This document shows, piece by piece, positions 1 to 11,995 of a stretch of DNA of 64,000 nucleotides (positions within the stretch are counted from its first letter, which is position 1; each line of letters starts with the position of its first letter). The notes beneath the pieces are model-generated. The model had not been told where the DNA came from. It saw nothing but the letters and a program-made list of their open reading frames with translations, and made no database searches. Location of the stretch: contig NC_057925.1 in assembly GCF_018873765.1 (NCBI RefSeq), positions 10,241,568 to 10,305,567 on the forward strand, in the 5' to 3' direction. The translations under genes and the position numbers were made by a program. Source of the DNA: Telopea speciosissima (taxonomy: Eukaryota > Streptophyta > Magnoliopsida > Proteales > Proteaceae).

Positions 1-1199
1 TTGAGGGATGCAGGGAAGGCTCGGCAAGAAACGATATCGGTTCCCCCGTACATGGTCATCATCGCATTAAAGTAGTTGATGTGATCTGTCGGGTCGGTCG
101 TCCCGTCATATCGGTCGAACGGGGGAGGTTTGAACCCGTTCGGTAGCGGTGCGGTCATGATCTCGGGAGGATAAGGGTGACGCCCGACCAAAGAGTAGGC
201 GTCCGGGGTCGCTTGTTTCTTCAACCCCTCCACTTGCTCCGCCAAGTCTGGTAGCCGCTTTTCCAGCTCGATTTCGGGTGCTCAGCCAACCGGCTCCTCG
301 GCCCGGGGTCGATAGGGTCGATCGTCCCGTTGTAGTCGGCCATTCTGGTTAGATCGATCCTCACCATCCTTCCTTGTTCTTCTTTCTTCCTGGAAGTTGG
401 ACCCTCGGGGACTCCCCTGTTGTTCTTCTCGGGGAGGTGAGCTCTGACGCCGGGGAGTATGACGAGATCCTTCTCCTTGTCTCGGCGCGCGCCTTTCCAC
501 CGGGTCTTTCCTTTGTTCTCGGACTCTTCTCGGCTGTTCGTCCTCTCCGATCCGTCCAGAAAATACCGACCTCCTCGCTACCGAGCCGGCTAGTTCGATT
601 TCCTGCCCTGTTCGCGGGCTTTAGCGATGCTCTTGTTCATCCCGCCGAGCGCCTTTGCTAGGGCGCGGAGGTGGAGTCTTCTGACGAGACGGGTGCGAGG
701 ACGCGGCCCGACTCGGTTCGGCTCTACGCCGGCCACCATTTTGCTGCAAGTTTCTCTCTGCGCGCACCGGAGCTGGCGGGGGCATGGCCAGCGGCTGGCC
801 TATTAGCCCCCCTCGGGCCATCTGATTCATGAAGGTGCGCAGCATCTCATTGGTGTGGAGCATCTGCAGCTGCAAATCCATGACCTGTCGATTATTTGCC
901 GGGGCTTCGGGGTCCAAACTCTCCGGCAAGGGTGGCGGTGCTGGTAGGCCAATCCCGTCCAAGCTTGGCTTGGCCTGTACCCGGCTAGCCGCGGCCGTGG
1001 TTAGCGCACCTCCCCCATTTCCACTCTCTGGTGGGGGAATGGTGCCTGTGATGGGCTGCGCACCCCCTGCTCTAGGGGGTCTTCTATTTATCCCCTGCCG
1101 AGAGGCTTCGGGGGGCGGTGATCTCCTCGTCTGCACAACGGGTTGCTGCTCTTCTGTGCGGGAAGTCGAGCCATGCTGCCCTGACCTCGTGTGCACCAT
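1..1199 (-). pseudogene. Ty3/gypsy gag fragment, frameshifted
   Basis: On the minus strand a gag-like reading begins at the ATG at 1197-1199 (start MVHTRSG, a common start in plant gypsy gag). A proline/arginine-rich N-terminal part runs to a stop near 621. The reading then continues in other frames: 282-500, and 281 down to 1, where a retrotransposon gag core can be read (GFKPPPFDRYDG, then DHINYFNAMM). At least two frameshifts break it, so it is not a functional gag. The element runs off the left edge of the window, so protease and polymerase are not visible. Upstream on the same strand lie a primer-binding site and an LTR, which fixes the orientation. Family assignment rests on the gag core motif and PBS type; the clade is uncertain. 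Confidence 0.75.
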
Positions 1200-1245
1200 T
1201 GTTATTGCACTTGGAATTGGTAGAAACGACGATGCTTGCTGATGT

Positions 1246-1264
1246 CGTTCCCACGACGGCGCCA
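1246..1264 (-). other. Retrotransposon primer-binding site
   Basis: The minus strand reads TGGCGCCGTCGTGGGAACG directly inside the LTR end. This resembles the tRNA-primed PBS of plant gypsy elements of the Tat/Ogre type (TGGCGCCGTC...). It lies between the LTR and the gag start. Confidence 0.65.
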
Positions 1265-1266
1265 AA

Positions 1267-1989
1267 TGCATTGCGTGTGAAAACCTCCCGGTGCTTGGTT
1301 CTGTGGATGAACTCTGCAAAAACCAAGCAATGAGCGCAAGAGGGCCGGTGTGGCTCCGGCCTAGGACTCTCCGATGCTCAAGTCGGGTCTCCAACGCGAC
1401 AACAGAATCGCGTAGTAAAAAGCAAGATGATGAATGGTGCTCCATACCTGGGTATTTATAGAGTGAGGAGGAGACGAGACGGTTGGCAGAGTCCTAGTAT
1501 GGTAGGAGTCCTTCTTTCGGAAGGTTCTCTCGCGTAGAGCGGAGTGGAGAGTTATTTTTGGGGTCGGGCTCTTATTAAGGTAAGAGTCCATGTAGAGTGC
1601 GATTCCGTGATGCGCGGGGATCGTGGCTCGATCCCTATCCCATGATTCTCGGGATGTGTTGACGTGGCCCAGAGATCCCTGGTGGAGTGCTATGGGAGCT
1701 TCAGTGGAGGAGGACTCGGCCTCGGAGGTCGGCAGAGGAGGTCGGCAAGGGAGGTCGGCCAGGGAGGTCGGCCCGAGAGGTTAATCTCGGCCGCAAGCTC
1801 GGCCAGGAGTCTATGGTTGACCTGTATGAGCTCGGCCTCGGCCACCGGCTAGCTCGTTCGAGTCTGGTTCTGTCAGGTGACTTATCGGAGACGAGGTCGG
1901 CCCGGTCTCCTGCTCGGCCCAACTCGGTTCTCGGACTGAGGTCGGGTCGGCCATGTGGCAGCCTCTGATAGGAGGGGTGTTTTATGCCT
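1267..1989 (-). repeat. LTR of the gypsy element (5' LTR on the minus strand)
   Basis: This stretch lies directly upstream of the PBS on the minus strand. It begins with TGAGGCATAAAACACC and ends in ATGCA next to the PBS. It contains a short GC-rich tandem array of a GGTCGGC-type unit (about 1725-1800). Only one LTR is inside the window, so the boundaries are estimates from the TG...CA rule and the PBS. Confidence 0.6.
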
Positions 1990-2806
1990 CATCAAATCTA
2001 AATGTATATATATAAGAAAAAGAAAAAATCTCTCTAAATATGAGGTTTTTCCTATGCCTAACACCCAATAGAATTTCTTATTATTTTTCTCTCTTCAAAA
2101 AATAAATAAAAATACAATGTTCCGACTTTGGAGAACCCTTTTCCCATGAAAATCTCTCTTTTTCTTTTTTTTTTTGTTTTGATAACTTATCAGGTTATTA
2201 CTGCTCCGATCTCAGTGTTTTATTGGGTTGGTCTAATTTTTGTTTTGATTGATGTATTCGATTGATCCAATTTGGTTTTGATATCTACTGGGTTCATAAA
2301 ACTCCATCCATAATTTCGCCATGAACACTTTTGGCGGCATGGCCAGCTTGCGGTAAATCCGACCCCATGTCAAGCGATCTAGACCATTTTGTAAATGCCC
2401 GGTTGGGTTTCGCCTTGCAACAAGGTTTGGCAGCTGCGTTTGTTGGCCAAATGTCCAGTAATGCCTTCATGTAAACAAGGAGAGCTACCCTGTTTGTTTT
2501 GAATTTTCACTATTAGATAGTTGTTTAGAAGAAGAAAAAAAAAAAAAAAAAAAACCGAAAATAGTTCAAGTCGGGCTGAACCAGTCCATCCGTTGGTCCA
2601 ACTAATTTCGGTTGAACTTTAACACCCTAAATTGTACGGATCAAGGGCTTTTTTGACTCCCTAAGTTCGATTGAGAGGAAGCTTCTATAATAAACTTGTT
2701 AAACAATTAAACCAAAATATTAATATTCAAACACTTTGATACTTCCCTTCCAAGGATCAAATGCACACCAATCAAAATCCAATCCACTTCCTTCCACAAT
2801 TTGGGT

Positions 2807-2952
2807 CCTCTATGGCACGCTGCGGTGCAGACACAAGACTGCATGCAATGACTACCTTACCCTTCCCTGAGTGCCTTGCCCAAGTGGAAGTAAGGCGGTC
2901 ATTGCACCTTGTGTCAGCGCAGCACGACGTAGGACGGGCAGCGCGGTAGAGG
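2807..2952. mobile_element. Foldback MITE in the flank of P450 copy 1
   Basis: The two halves are imperfect inverted repeats: CGCTGCGGTGCAGACAC on the left, and its approximate complement around GTGTCAGCGCAGCACG on the right. CCTCTA and TAGAGG mark the outer ends. This segment is absent from the matching place in copy 2, so it looks like an insertion. The target-site duplication was not resolved. Confidence 0.55.
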
Positions 2953-2985
2953 ATTCCATTTCCATCTGCCCTTTTTCAAAGATTT

Positions 2986-2994
2986 CTTATAAAT
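2986..2994 (+). promoter_or_regulatory. TATA box of P450 copy 1 and empty MULE target site
   Basis: CTTATAAAT lies 60 bp upstream of the pseudogene ATG at a plausible TATA position. The same nine bases flank the MULE at 11713-14086 on both sides, so this is the unoccupied version of that insertion site. Confidence 0.7.
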
Positions 2995-3053
2995 TCACTA
3001 TCAAACGCCAGAAGAAAACACCGCCAAGACATCAAACCATCCATAAATCCATC

Positions 3054-4582
3054 ATGTTACAGCTTGAGCTTCTACCTTACCTTCTTCTTTTCATTCTTCC
3101 ATTCTTCTTCTTAGTCAAAACTTGTTTCACTTATGCAACCAATTACAAGAACTCATCTTCATCTCCTGCAATTAAGCCACCCAGATCCTATCCTTTACTA
3201 GGTTCAACTCTCACCATATCTGCCAACAGAGATCGATTCCATCAATGGGTCAAAGAGCTTCTTCAAAACAGTGAGAATGGAACCATCACCCTTCAACTTT
3301 CTCTCGGCCATCGTCAACTCATAACTACCAATCCCCTCAATGTCCAACACATCCTTAAGACCCAATTCTACATCTACCCTAAAGGCAGTTTCTCTCTAGT
3401 TTTCTTGGTTCTGGCATCTTCAACATCGATGGTGAAAGCTGGAAATTTCAGAGACAAATCTCCAGCCATGCATTCAATACCAAATCCCTTCGGAAATTCG
3501 TCGAGACAGTGGTCAAAGACGAGCTCTCTGACCGTCTTCTTCCTCTCCTCTTGATCACCACCTCTCAAAAATCCGTTCTGGATCTGCAAGACATCCTTCA
3601 AAGATTTGCATTTGATAGTATCTGCAAGATTGCTTTTGGGTTCGACCCTAAGTATCTTTCCCCTTCATTCCCACAACCAGAAACAGAATTTGCAGTCGCA
3701 TTTGAAGAAGCTACACTATTAAGCAGCAAACGATTTGGTTCAATTTTCTGAGGGATATGGAAGGTGAAAAAGGCATTTGATATTGGGTCTGAGAAGCAAT
3801 TGCGAATAGCAATTTCAAAAGTTCGTGAATTTGCAACGAGTATTGTAAGAGAAAAGAAACGAGAACTAGAAGAGAAATCTTCAATTGAAACGGAGGATCT
3901 TTTCTCAAGAATCTTGAATTCCGGCCATTTAGATGAGAATTTCGTTACAGACATGGTGATCAGCTTTATCTTAGCTGGTCGTGATACTACATCGGCAGCA
4001 TTGACATGGTTCTTCGGGTTAATTTCGAGGAATCCTCGTATAGAAAATGAGATTTTGAAGGAGATAATAAAGGAGAAACCTGAAGGGGTTGATCATTTTG
4101 ATGAGGTGAAGGACATGGTATACACCCACGCTGCTCTCTGCGAGAGGATGAGGCTCTACCCCCCAGCCCCTTCCGATGGTAAGCAAGCAGCAAGCGATGA
4201 TGTGTTGCCAGATGGGTCTGTAGTGAAGAAAGGAATGCAAGTCTCATATCATCCCTATGCGATGGGAAGGATGGAGTCATTGTGGGGCAAAGATTGGGCG
4301 GAGTTCCGCCCAGAGCGGTGGTTGGAGAAAGAGGAAATTATCGGAAAATGGAGGTTTGTGGGAAGGGATTCATACACATATGCAGTCTTTCAAGCAGGTC
4401 TAAGGATTTGTTTAGGGAAGGAAATGGCATTCTTGCAGATGAAGAGGGTGGTGGCCGGAGTTCTGAGACAGTATCGGGTGGTGCCGGCGGAGAATGGTTT
4501 TGAACCGGTTTTTATCTCTTATTTAACTGCCAAAATGAAAGGAGGTTTCCCTTTGAAGATTGAGGTGAGGGGTAGAGAGTAG
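3054..4582 (+). pseudogene. CYP94-like cytochrome P450 pseudogene
   Basis: This is an intronless P450 closely matching the intact copy at 14176-15714. The start is ATGTTACAGCTTGAG. Two lesions kill it. A 13-bp deletion near 3397 (relative to the intact copy) shifts the frame after the motif GSFS. A CGA-to-TGA change at 3749-3751 stops the shifted-back frame. The C-terminal half (3764-4582) is otherwise open and keeps the I-helix AGRDTT, the K-helix E-x-x-R and FRPERW. The heme loop reads FQAGLRICLG, with leucine where the intact copy has proline. The CYP94 family hydroxylates fatty acids or jasmonoyl-isoleucine at the omega end in the ER. A truncated product could be made but would lack the heme site. 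Confidence 0.93.
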
Positions 4583-4887
4583 AGATTTGTGAGTCATGTC
4601 TAATACTTATATTAATTACTTTTCTTGTTTCAACCCAATAGTAAGTAGGACTAGATGGGATTGTCTGGGTTTTTTTAGTGAAGAATTTGAACAAGTGTTA
4701 GTCCAGTTAACCTTTTTGGGATTGGTGTCTGGTTTTTGTGATTACACTTTCATTAAGAAAAAAAAAAGATCATGATGTAACATTGGAAGTTTGTAACTAT
4801 TATATGATAATGGTCCATATTTTTATGTTCGATTAATGGGGGAAAAAAAAATTTTGGGTGAAAAGAGGAGAAAATATATGTCATATC

Positions 4888-5127
4888 TATGGTTTTAGTG
4901 CACAGTATCGAAATGGATATCGGCAACACGCAAAATCAATACAATTCTGATACGATAGCGGCCTTGATTAGTTGTATCGGACAAAATTACCCTTGGATTT
5001 CTTTAAAAAATGAGTTTTTTGATCATTTTACCCCTTGTACGTATCATGCTATCGATACGGTATCGGTATCAATGACTAACAGAACCGGTTTGTATCACCT
5101 GATACGATATTGATACTTAGAACCATG
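4888..5127. mobile_element. hAT-like MITE, CATGGTT family, copy 1
   Basis: A 240-bp insert flanked by the 8-bp duplication GTCATATC (4880-4887 and 5128-5135). Ends are imperfect inverted repeats, TATGGTTTTAGTGC and its counterpart ending in TTAGAACCATG. The interior is rich in GATACGGTATCG-type sequence. Segmental copy 2 lacks it at this place: there the flanks run straight through. Related copies lie at 8551-8792 and 16098-16265. Confidence 0.8.
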
Positions 5128-5135
5128 GTCATATC

Positions 5136-6564
5136 AACTTGTAAAAACTGCTTTATAATATTCAGAATGTCCACCAGAAAAGAGGACTCCCAAAACCCAT
5201 GCCGAGTAATAGAAAGGGTCCACCTAGAAATAGTGTGGGCCAATACGTATAAGACTACAAAAAACAAAGGTAGCCTTTACAGGTAAGATATCAAGGACAC
5301 AAGAGTGGAGATAATATAGGAAGGGTAAGAAGTAAAGATAGCCTTATACATATACTTGAGTACATCAAATTTCTCCCAATCTAGTAACACATAAACAAAA
5401 GGGCCAATTTTCATACATGGTTGTGTAAGTCTAGTCGTGTCGTTAAGAGATTGAAAATAAATCATAAATTACTGCTAGGACAGTGGTAAGAAGAGATCGA
5501 ATCCACGAGGAACTGGAAGGCTAAATCCATTAGGATGATGTGAAAGTGATTTCAAAAAGCAATTTACAAAATTTAAAACTAAATTAACGACTAATTAGCA
5601 AAAGTGAGAATTGATGAGAAAAACAGTCTTTAGGTTTCAAATCCCCATTGACATAATTATTTAACTCTGGCACATACTTCGTTCATTAGAACTCATGCCT
5701 AATCCAACCATACAATGATAATTTTAGTTCATCCTAGTTATAACATATCTTGTCGATCACTATCGTCTTTCGTATACACTTAGCACCTTTAGTTCGTTCA
5801 GTTATAAGTTATCATCAGTGCAATCAAAGTTTTGATAAAAGTTATTGTTTGAATAGAAAATATGAATCACAGAAGTACATTCTCTAAACTAAATAATTCA
5901 ATTAAAATTTTTTACGAAAGAATGGAGTCTCAACATCAAACAATCGAGTATGATTAAACTAGAAATTAAATAACAATTGTCCAAGGTTCATCTATGCCTA
6001 AAAGCAAAGGAAACTTAGTCACTTATGGTGTTAATTGACAAAGGACAGCAACGATGATCTTTCATGAAGCACGACGATTGCAAAGAGATCGATGAAGCAT
6101 GTGATGCATCCTTGTCTCTTTAGATTCAAAGATCTCAAAGACAAAAAAAATTAAAAAACTAAAAAGAAAGAACGAAGAGAAAAAGAGAGACCAAAGAGAG
6201 AGCGTGTGAGAGATTTTAGAATTAAGGGCGAAAGTCCGTGACGGAGTGAGAGAGAGGGAAAATGGAAAGAGAATCGGGAGAGAGTCCGATTGGAATTGGG
6301 AATACAAAAGAAGGAGAGGCCGAGGAGGGATGAGATTTTACGAGACGTTGTAGGAAAGAGAGAGATAAGAGAGGGCGTTAGCGTAGCGTTACGAGAGAGA
6401 GAATCGTGGGATTTTGGGAGAGAGAAAAACGTGGGAAACACATGCTCCCCCACTTTTTCTGTTTTTGGTAAACTATGCTCGCCCTCTTAATCCTCTTTAA
6501 AACCCTAATACGATTTTAAAACTCCTCTTGAAGTTCCCTTTTTGCTCTCCAACTTAATAATAGA
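5136..6564. other. Gene-free stretch with LTR-retroelement-like sequence
   Basis: No convincing coding frame. A part around 5460-5530 (GATCGAATCCACGAGG) resembles non-coding sequence often found in plant LTR retroelements. About 6160-6420 is GA-rich and low in complexity. I could not define element ends. Confidence 0.4.
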
Positions 6565-7950
6565 AAGGTTTCGTACACGGTAGTGTACACCGTGTACGAA
6601 ACTTTTTCTCTCTTTATTTTTTTATTTTTTATGAAAACCCCATCTTTTACTTTTTGTTTTTCATTCACAATTTTCTCTCTCCTCTGTTCATCTCTCTGGT
6701 CTCTATTCCCTTCACTTCAGGTTCTTTCTACAAAAATCAGATTTTCGATATGGACTTTGTTGATAACGAAATTTATGCCTGTAAATTTTGATCTTTATCT
6801 TCAAATTAGGTTAATTAAAGGTCTAAATTTCAGATCCATGACTATTTCTGCATGGGTTGATTAAGAATCAAAGAGAAATTTGCAAGTTAAGAAAAAGAAT
6901 TACAAAAAAGATATCAAATGGATCCAAACAAAGATAATCGGTCAACTCCGATCAAAATTGAAGGCGTTCAGGAGACACTGACATTAACAATAGATTTTTT
7001 TCCCGCTAAATCAGGGATCGAGGGAGAAGAATCGATTGAAAGATAATGAAAACGAATCCAAATCGGACAACAGAGAGCGGGATCTCCCCCGAAATAATTA
7101 GAATCCGGGGAGAGATATATCCGATTCTCCAACCAAAGCTAGCCAGAAAACAATAATACAAATTGAGAGAAAGACGAACTAAAGCAGAGAAATCAAGAAC
7201 TGGAATCCAAACAAGAAAAAAACAAAAGTGTATGGAATAATTAGAATTAGATAAAAAAAAATACCGAACGAAGGTGCCGTCAACTGCAAATCAGACACCT
7301 CGATCAGAGTGCAAACCGGAGAAAAGAAGAAGACTTCTCACCAGGAAAATAATTACCGGATTCCGGCGGCTTATGGAGTTGGGAAGGGCATATAGGGTGG
7401 TTTAGGAAAGAGAATTGTTAGGAAGAAACAGAAAGAAAGAAATGCCAAAATAAATTCTCTCTTTTTACATAGTAATTTCTTTGAAATTTCTCTCTTAACC
7501 CCAAACCCCATTGATTCTCCATGGCTTAAGATGTCGAAAATGATGCACCATTTCGAGATTGTGAACATGGAGGTGATCAAGCGGAGTTTCAGGGAGAGGA
7601 GTTCCATGGCTGGAAGCACTTCTTTGTCAACTGCTGAAAGGGAAGTCAACAGCTTGATGCAGTAGGTCGTTGATGATTAGAATTTGGAGGTCTCTGTTGG
7701 GCTTCCTCAGGCGGAGGAGAAGGTCGATGAGAGAGGGAGGAGGGCTGTTGCTGGTGACGGTGGAGTCACGGGTTGGAGCAAGGGGATGGTGCATCCTCCT
7801 ATAGAGGAAGGATGAGGAAAAGTAATTTTAGGGAAAAGTAATTTTGGGGAAAAGCACAAAGTAAAAGTGGGGTTTTTCATAAAAAAATAAAAAAGTAAAA
7901 AGGGGAAAAAGTTTTGTACACGGTGTATACGACCGTGTACGAAACCTTTC
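6565..7950. mobile_element. 1.4-kb element with hairpin-tipped terminal inverted repeats
   Basis: Inverted repeats of roughly 110 bp bound the segment. Each end carries its own near-perfect palindrome: GTTTCGTACACGGT facing ACCGTGTACGAAAC at 6568-6602, and the matching one at 7911-7945. After the palindromes the ends share a T-rich tract and a CCCCA(C/T)TTTTACTTT segment. The interior has no recognisable transposase. No clear target-site duplication was found (9-bp and 8-bp windows do not match), so the superfamily is open. Confidence 0.65.
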
Positions 7951-8550
7951 CCCTTATTTTTTTTTACATTTTTCTTCTCTAAAGCTTCTAAACTAAATCC
8001 GGCTAACCAAATCAGACTGGACTTCCCATGCTTGCATCATACGCGTAAACATGCGAATATGCTTCAAATCTTCGGACTGCCATCATTTGCTTATAATCAT
8101 AAAAAATATGTGATATCAATTTAATCATAAATAATAAATTAAAAACATAAATTAAGTATCACTTTTCATGAATATTTACTACCCGATCAAAACCGTGCAT
8201 GTGAGAGGGTGGGATTTTCAAGGCTTTAAATAGGGTGGAGGGTTTATAACTTTTCCAACTCCACGTGAAACACGGGACATGACCATGCATACTTGCACGT
8301 GTATGAAATCTTTGGCCTAAATAAAACACAAAATATCATCACGACCATGTATAAAATCTTTGGCCTAAACAAAAAGCACAAATATTACCTAGGAAAAACA
8401 GCCATGATATCCTTACTTCTCGCTCTCACCTTTTTGCCCTTGGATTTATCTCCTCTCACCATCCTCCAACCCACCACCTGCATCGTTGTTCATGTCCTAG
8501 ACTAGAATCTTTGTGAATCCAAACCAGACCAAGTAGAGTGAGGATAAGAC
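7951..8550. other. Gene-free stretch with a short direct repeat
   Basis: Nothing coding is supported. A segment around 8304-8340 (AAATCTTTGGCCTAAA...) is repeated directly at about 8351-8387. Confidence 0.5.
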
Positions 8551-8792
8551 CATGGTATTAGTGCATGGTATCAGATCGGGTGTTAGTCACTTTGAAAACT
8601 GATATGATCCTGATATGGTATCAGTACAGATCGGCCATATTGGACTAGTTTACGCTTGTTTTTCTTTTAAAAACAGGTGTTTTGACTATTTTATCCCAAG
8701 TTTGTATCGTATTACAGATATGGTATCGGTCACATTCAAAACCGTGCAGTGTCAATCGTATCAGGTAATCTGATACTTATAACTCAACCATG
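8551..8792. mobile_element. hAT-like MITE, CATGGTT family, copy 2
   Basis: A 242-bp element with ends CATGGTATTAGTGCATGG and a terminus reading CTCAACCATG. It is flanked by GATAAGAC (8543-8550) and GATAAGAT (8793-8800), an 8-bp duplication with one mismatch. Its interior matches 4888-5127 and 16098-16265. Confidence 0.75.
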
Positions 8793-8800
8793 GATAAGAT

Positions 8801-9517
8801 CCCAGGATTAGGACAGGGTCATTTTGTTGGCTCTTCCCACATCATTGAGGAGCCCACATGGAAAGTAAGGCGTCAAAGAGTGAGGCAGTGAGGAGTTTGA
8901 GACTCATTCTCTCCCATGTCTAAAGCTGACTTTAAATCTCTTCATTGCTTTCTTTACAAAAAGGGATAAGTCATGCATTGAAAGAAAAAGATTGACATCT
9001 CAATGCTCTCAAATCTCAATAGGTACAAGTCATGCTTTAATAACCAATCACTATTATACATCTTGGAAGTTGGAACTACAAATTAATGCAGTGTTGACCC
9101 ACTGGACATTGAAGTTACTCATAGTTTGAACTATAAATTCAAATTGATTATCAAATTTCCCTCATGATGAGGGTTTCAAAATTTTGAGTTAACTCGGCTA
9201 ATTTTATTTACATATAAACATAGAGAAATTTCTAACTTGGATCTAGTCTAATTATTTTAACCAACCGATTTGGCATGACTCTTGATCAGGTTTTGTTTTT
9301 TTTTTTTTTTATATATATATTTTAAGTCTGAAAAGTTCTTGGTTGGAAGAATCTTAACAAAGAAAAACTTGCATCAATCATTCCAATTGACCAATGTTGT
9401 GATCTATGCCGTGTGACAGATGAATCAAATTGGCACATTTTTCCTTTTCATATAAGTTCTCTAAATATATGTGATTTGTAAGGCCCTTAGGTTTGAAGAC
9501 AGAAGCTCTCCAAACTA
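8801..9517. other. Gene-free AT-rich stretch
   Basis: No open frame, RNA gene or repeat boundary that I can support. Confidence 0.5.
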
Positions 9518-9525
9518 CCTCCTTG

Positions 9526-10057
9526 TAAGGGTGTCAATTTAGAATCAAAACCGACTGTTTAAAATCGAACCGTATCAAATCAAAGTAAATCGTTTTGATT
9601 TTGGTTTCCAAATCTGTTATTCTGGTTTGGTTCGATTTCGATTTCATGCCTAAAACCATTAAACTGACCAAATTACTTATTTTCAAACCGAATAAAGAAT
9701 CGTATAAAATTATATATTTTTTAAAACTTTTAATCAAATGTGGATGATAAATTCTTTTCTATTTTAGTGTGTGAGAAAAGTTTGATACACTATGATCTTA
9801 ACAAATAAGAATCTTTTTTATTGGTAAAGATGTGAAAATGTTTGCCCAAACATTTAAAATAAGACCTAAACCGAATATGAAACAAAATTAAAACCTAGTA
9901 AGAAGATGAATACAAGACTAAATAAAAACTGAAATCAAACCGAGTCGATTTGATTTTGGTTTTGAAAATGATTTTCTATTCTCGGTTCGGTTCGATTTCT
10001 ACATTTTGTTTCATAAATCTAACCGAATAATCGAAATCGAACCAATTGACACTGTTA
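9526..10057. mobile_element. hAT-type non-autonomous element
   Basis: Ends are TAAGGGTGTCAATT and AATTGACACTGTTA, the TAGGGGTGTCAAT-like termini common in plant hAT elements. Flanking duplication is CCTCCTTG (9518-9525) against CCTCATTG (10058-10065), 8 bp with one mismatch. Subterminal sequence is rich in AACCGA/TCGGTT-like motifs. No transposase is present in 532 bp. Confidence 0.72.
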
Positions 10058-10065
10058 CCTCATTG

Positions 10066-11197
10066 CTTCATCTTTTTTATGCAGACTCAAACGTACATCC
10101 TAAACCGACCCAAGATTTACATTATTAATAACTCAAGTTCAAGGCCATCCAATCCAATCCAAGGAGCAATCCGTTCAACATGGGTAGCAAATTCGGTTCA
10201 AGCATGTCCAACAACTTCCCCATGCACCAACGAGTCAATCATCATTTTAGGGCATGTCATATCATCAATACTATGTTGGGAAACTTCCCCCACTTCAATT
10301 ATAAGCAAGTCTGGAGGAGCAAGATGACGATTGAAAAAGTTTGCAAGGGTGCTTTTTTTTATTTTTTTATTTATTTATTTTTTTGGTTTAATGCAAGGGT
10401 GACTAACGACTGTGATGATGTTTGAAGGAAGTTTTTTGAAATGATAAATAACACTTACCCTTTATTAGAGATCCCTTCGTTGGAAATGTTGGACCCTAAG
10501 TTCGACTCCGCCTCGTTTCTTGGGGTCATTCGTCTGAGAGAAAACTCCCTGGTGAACATGGGACCCAGTATCTCCCAGTTTGTGTGTGTTATGGGATCGT
10601 GTACGTGTCCTAAGGGAATTAGTTGGCCAAAGGCCAGACACTTCCAGTTCCCCAAAAAAAAAGAAAATTCTGAATATAGATCCTCAGCAGTTCAAGATTG
10701 AAGAGCCTACGTATTACGCTCAACTCACAGACTACCATGTGAATTTCATATCAATCCAATCGTACTGCACTCAACACCAGGAGGCAAAGGGATCCAAATC
10801 CTAAAAGTCCAATGTCGGCTCCTTGACTCATTCTTGGTGTTCATTTCAACGTGTTAATTTCTTACCTTTTCTTTACGTGTTCGCAACTCTTCTAGACTTT
10901 TCCTTCTCTTTCTTAGTATCCTTATTTCATTGCTCACGTCACTGATAACCAAAGTATTATCCATTTACTCATCAGGGATATGGTTCTACAGATGGGTGTT
11001 TTATTGGTCGGTTCGGTCCGGGTTTAATCGGATTAAGTTCATTCTAATCTATTATTAAGTCAACACAAAACTAAATCATTAAAAAAAATTTCGATTTCAG
11101 TTAGTTTCAGTTCTGGTCTGATTTAACCTGGTTTCATATAATTTGTTTATAGGTTTGTAATAGAGTTACTACCGGTTCAGTCCGCATGTATATGAGG
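10066..11197. other. Gene-free stretch between duplication copies
   Basis: Short open frames here show no recognisable domain. Around 10990-11180 there is a GGTTCGGTCCGGG-type repeat without resolvable ends. Confidence 0.45.
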
Positions 11198-11995
11198 TGT
11201 TTCCTACACCCACGGCCCAGCCAAATTTCTTATTATTTTTCTCATAAAAAAATAAATAAAAAATAATCATGTGTGTAGGTGTAGGCAATGCCTCATGTTT
11301 AGAGAACCTTTTCTCATGAGAAAATCTCTCCTCTTTTTTTTTAGTTTTTTGAGTTTTTTTATTTCAAATACTATCGCTCCAATCTCAATGTTTTATCGGG
11401 TTTGGTCCAATTTTAGTTTTGATTGATGTATTCGATTGATCCAATTTGGTTTTGATATCTACTAGTTTCATAAAACCCCATCCCAAAACCAAACCAATTA
11501 GAATTCGATTCAGGTTGAACCGATCGATTGGTTGGTCCGACCAATTCAAATTGAACTTTGACACCATTAGTTGTACGGGTCAAGGGCTTTTTTGAGATGC
11601 CGCAAGTTGGATTGAAAGGAAGCTACTTAAGTACTATTCGAAGACTTTGATACTTCCCTTTGAATGGTCAAATCCGAACCTTCACATTTTGAAAGATTTC
11701 TTTCTTATAAATGGGTTATTTCCAAATGCCCTCCAAAAATGGCCAAACTTCTAATTGCCCCTTTAAATTTTCATTAATTTAACGTGCACCCTTGCTTTCC
11801 AAACTAAGTACCAATATAGTCCCTCCCATTAGTAGAGAAGTTAAGTTATAATGGATCCTAGTTTTTGAAAATTTATGGACCATTCTACCCCTTGATAGGG
11901 TAGAGTGACAAAAATACCCTTATTTGAAAAAAAAAAAAAAACAGAAAAAAAAAAAACCCTGCAACTCATCTTCCCCAAATTGTCTTATACCTATC

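Larger units (their letters stand above)
2041..5290. repeat. Segmental duplication, copy 1 (holds the P450 pseudogene)
   Basis: Sequence upstream of the P450 pseudogene (from about 2041), the gene itself and its 3' flank match 11198-16100 almost line by line. Copy 1 differs by a foldback insert at about 2807-2952 and a MITE at 4888-5127. It lacks the 2.4-kb MULE present in copy 2. The two units lie in the same orientation, so this is a direct duplication. Confidence 0.85.
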
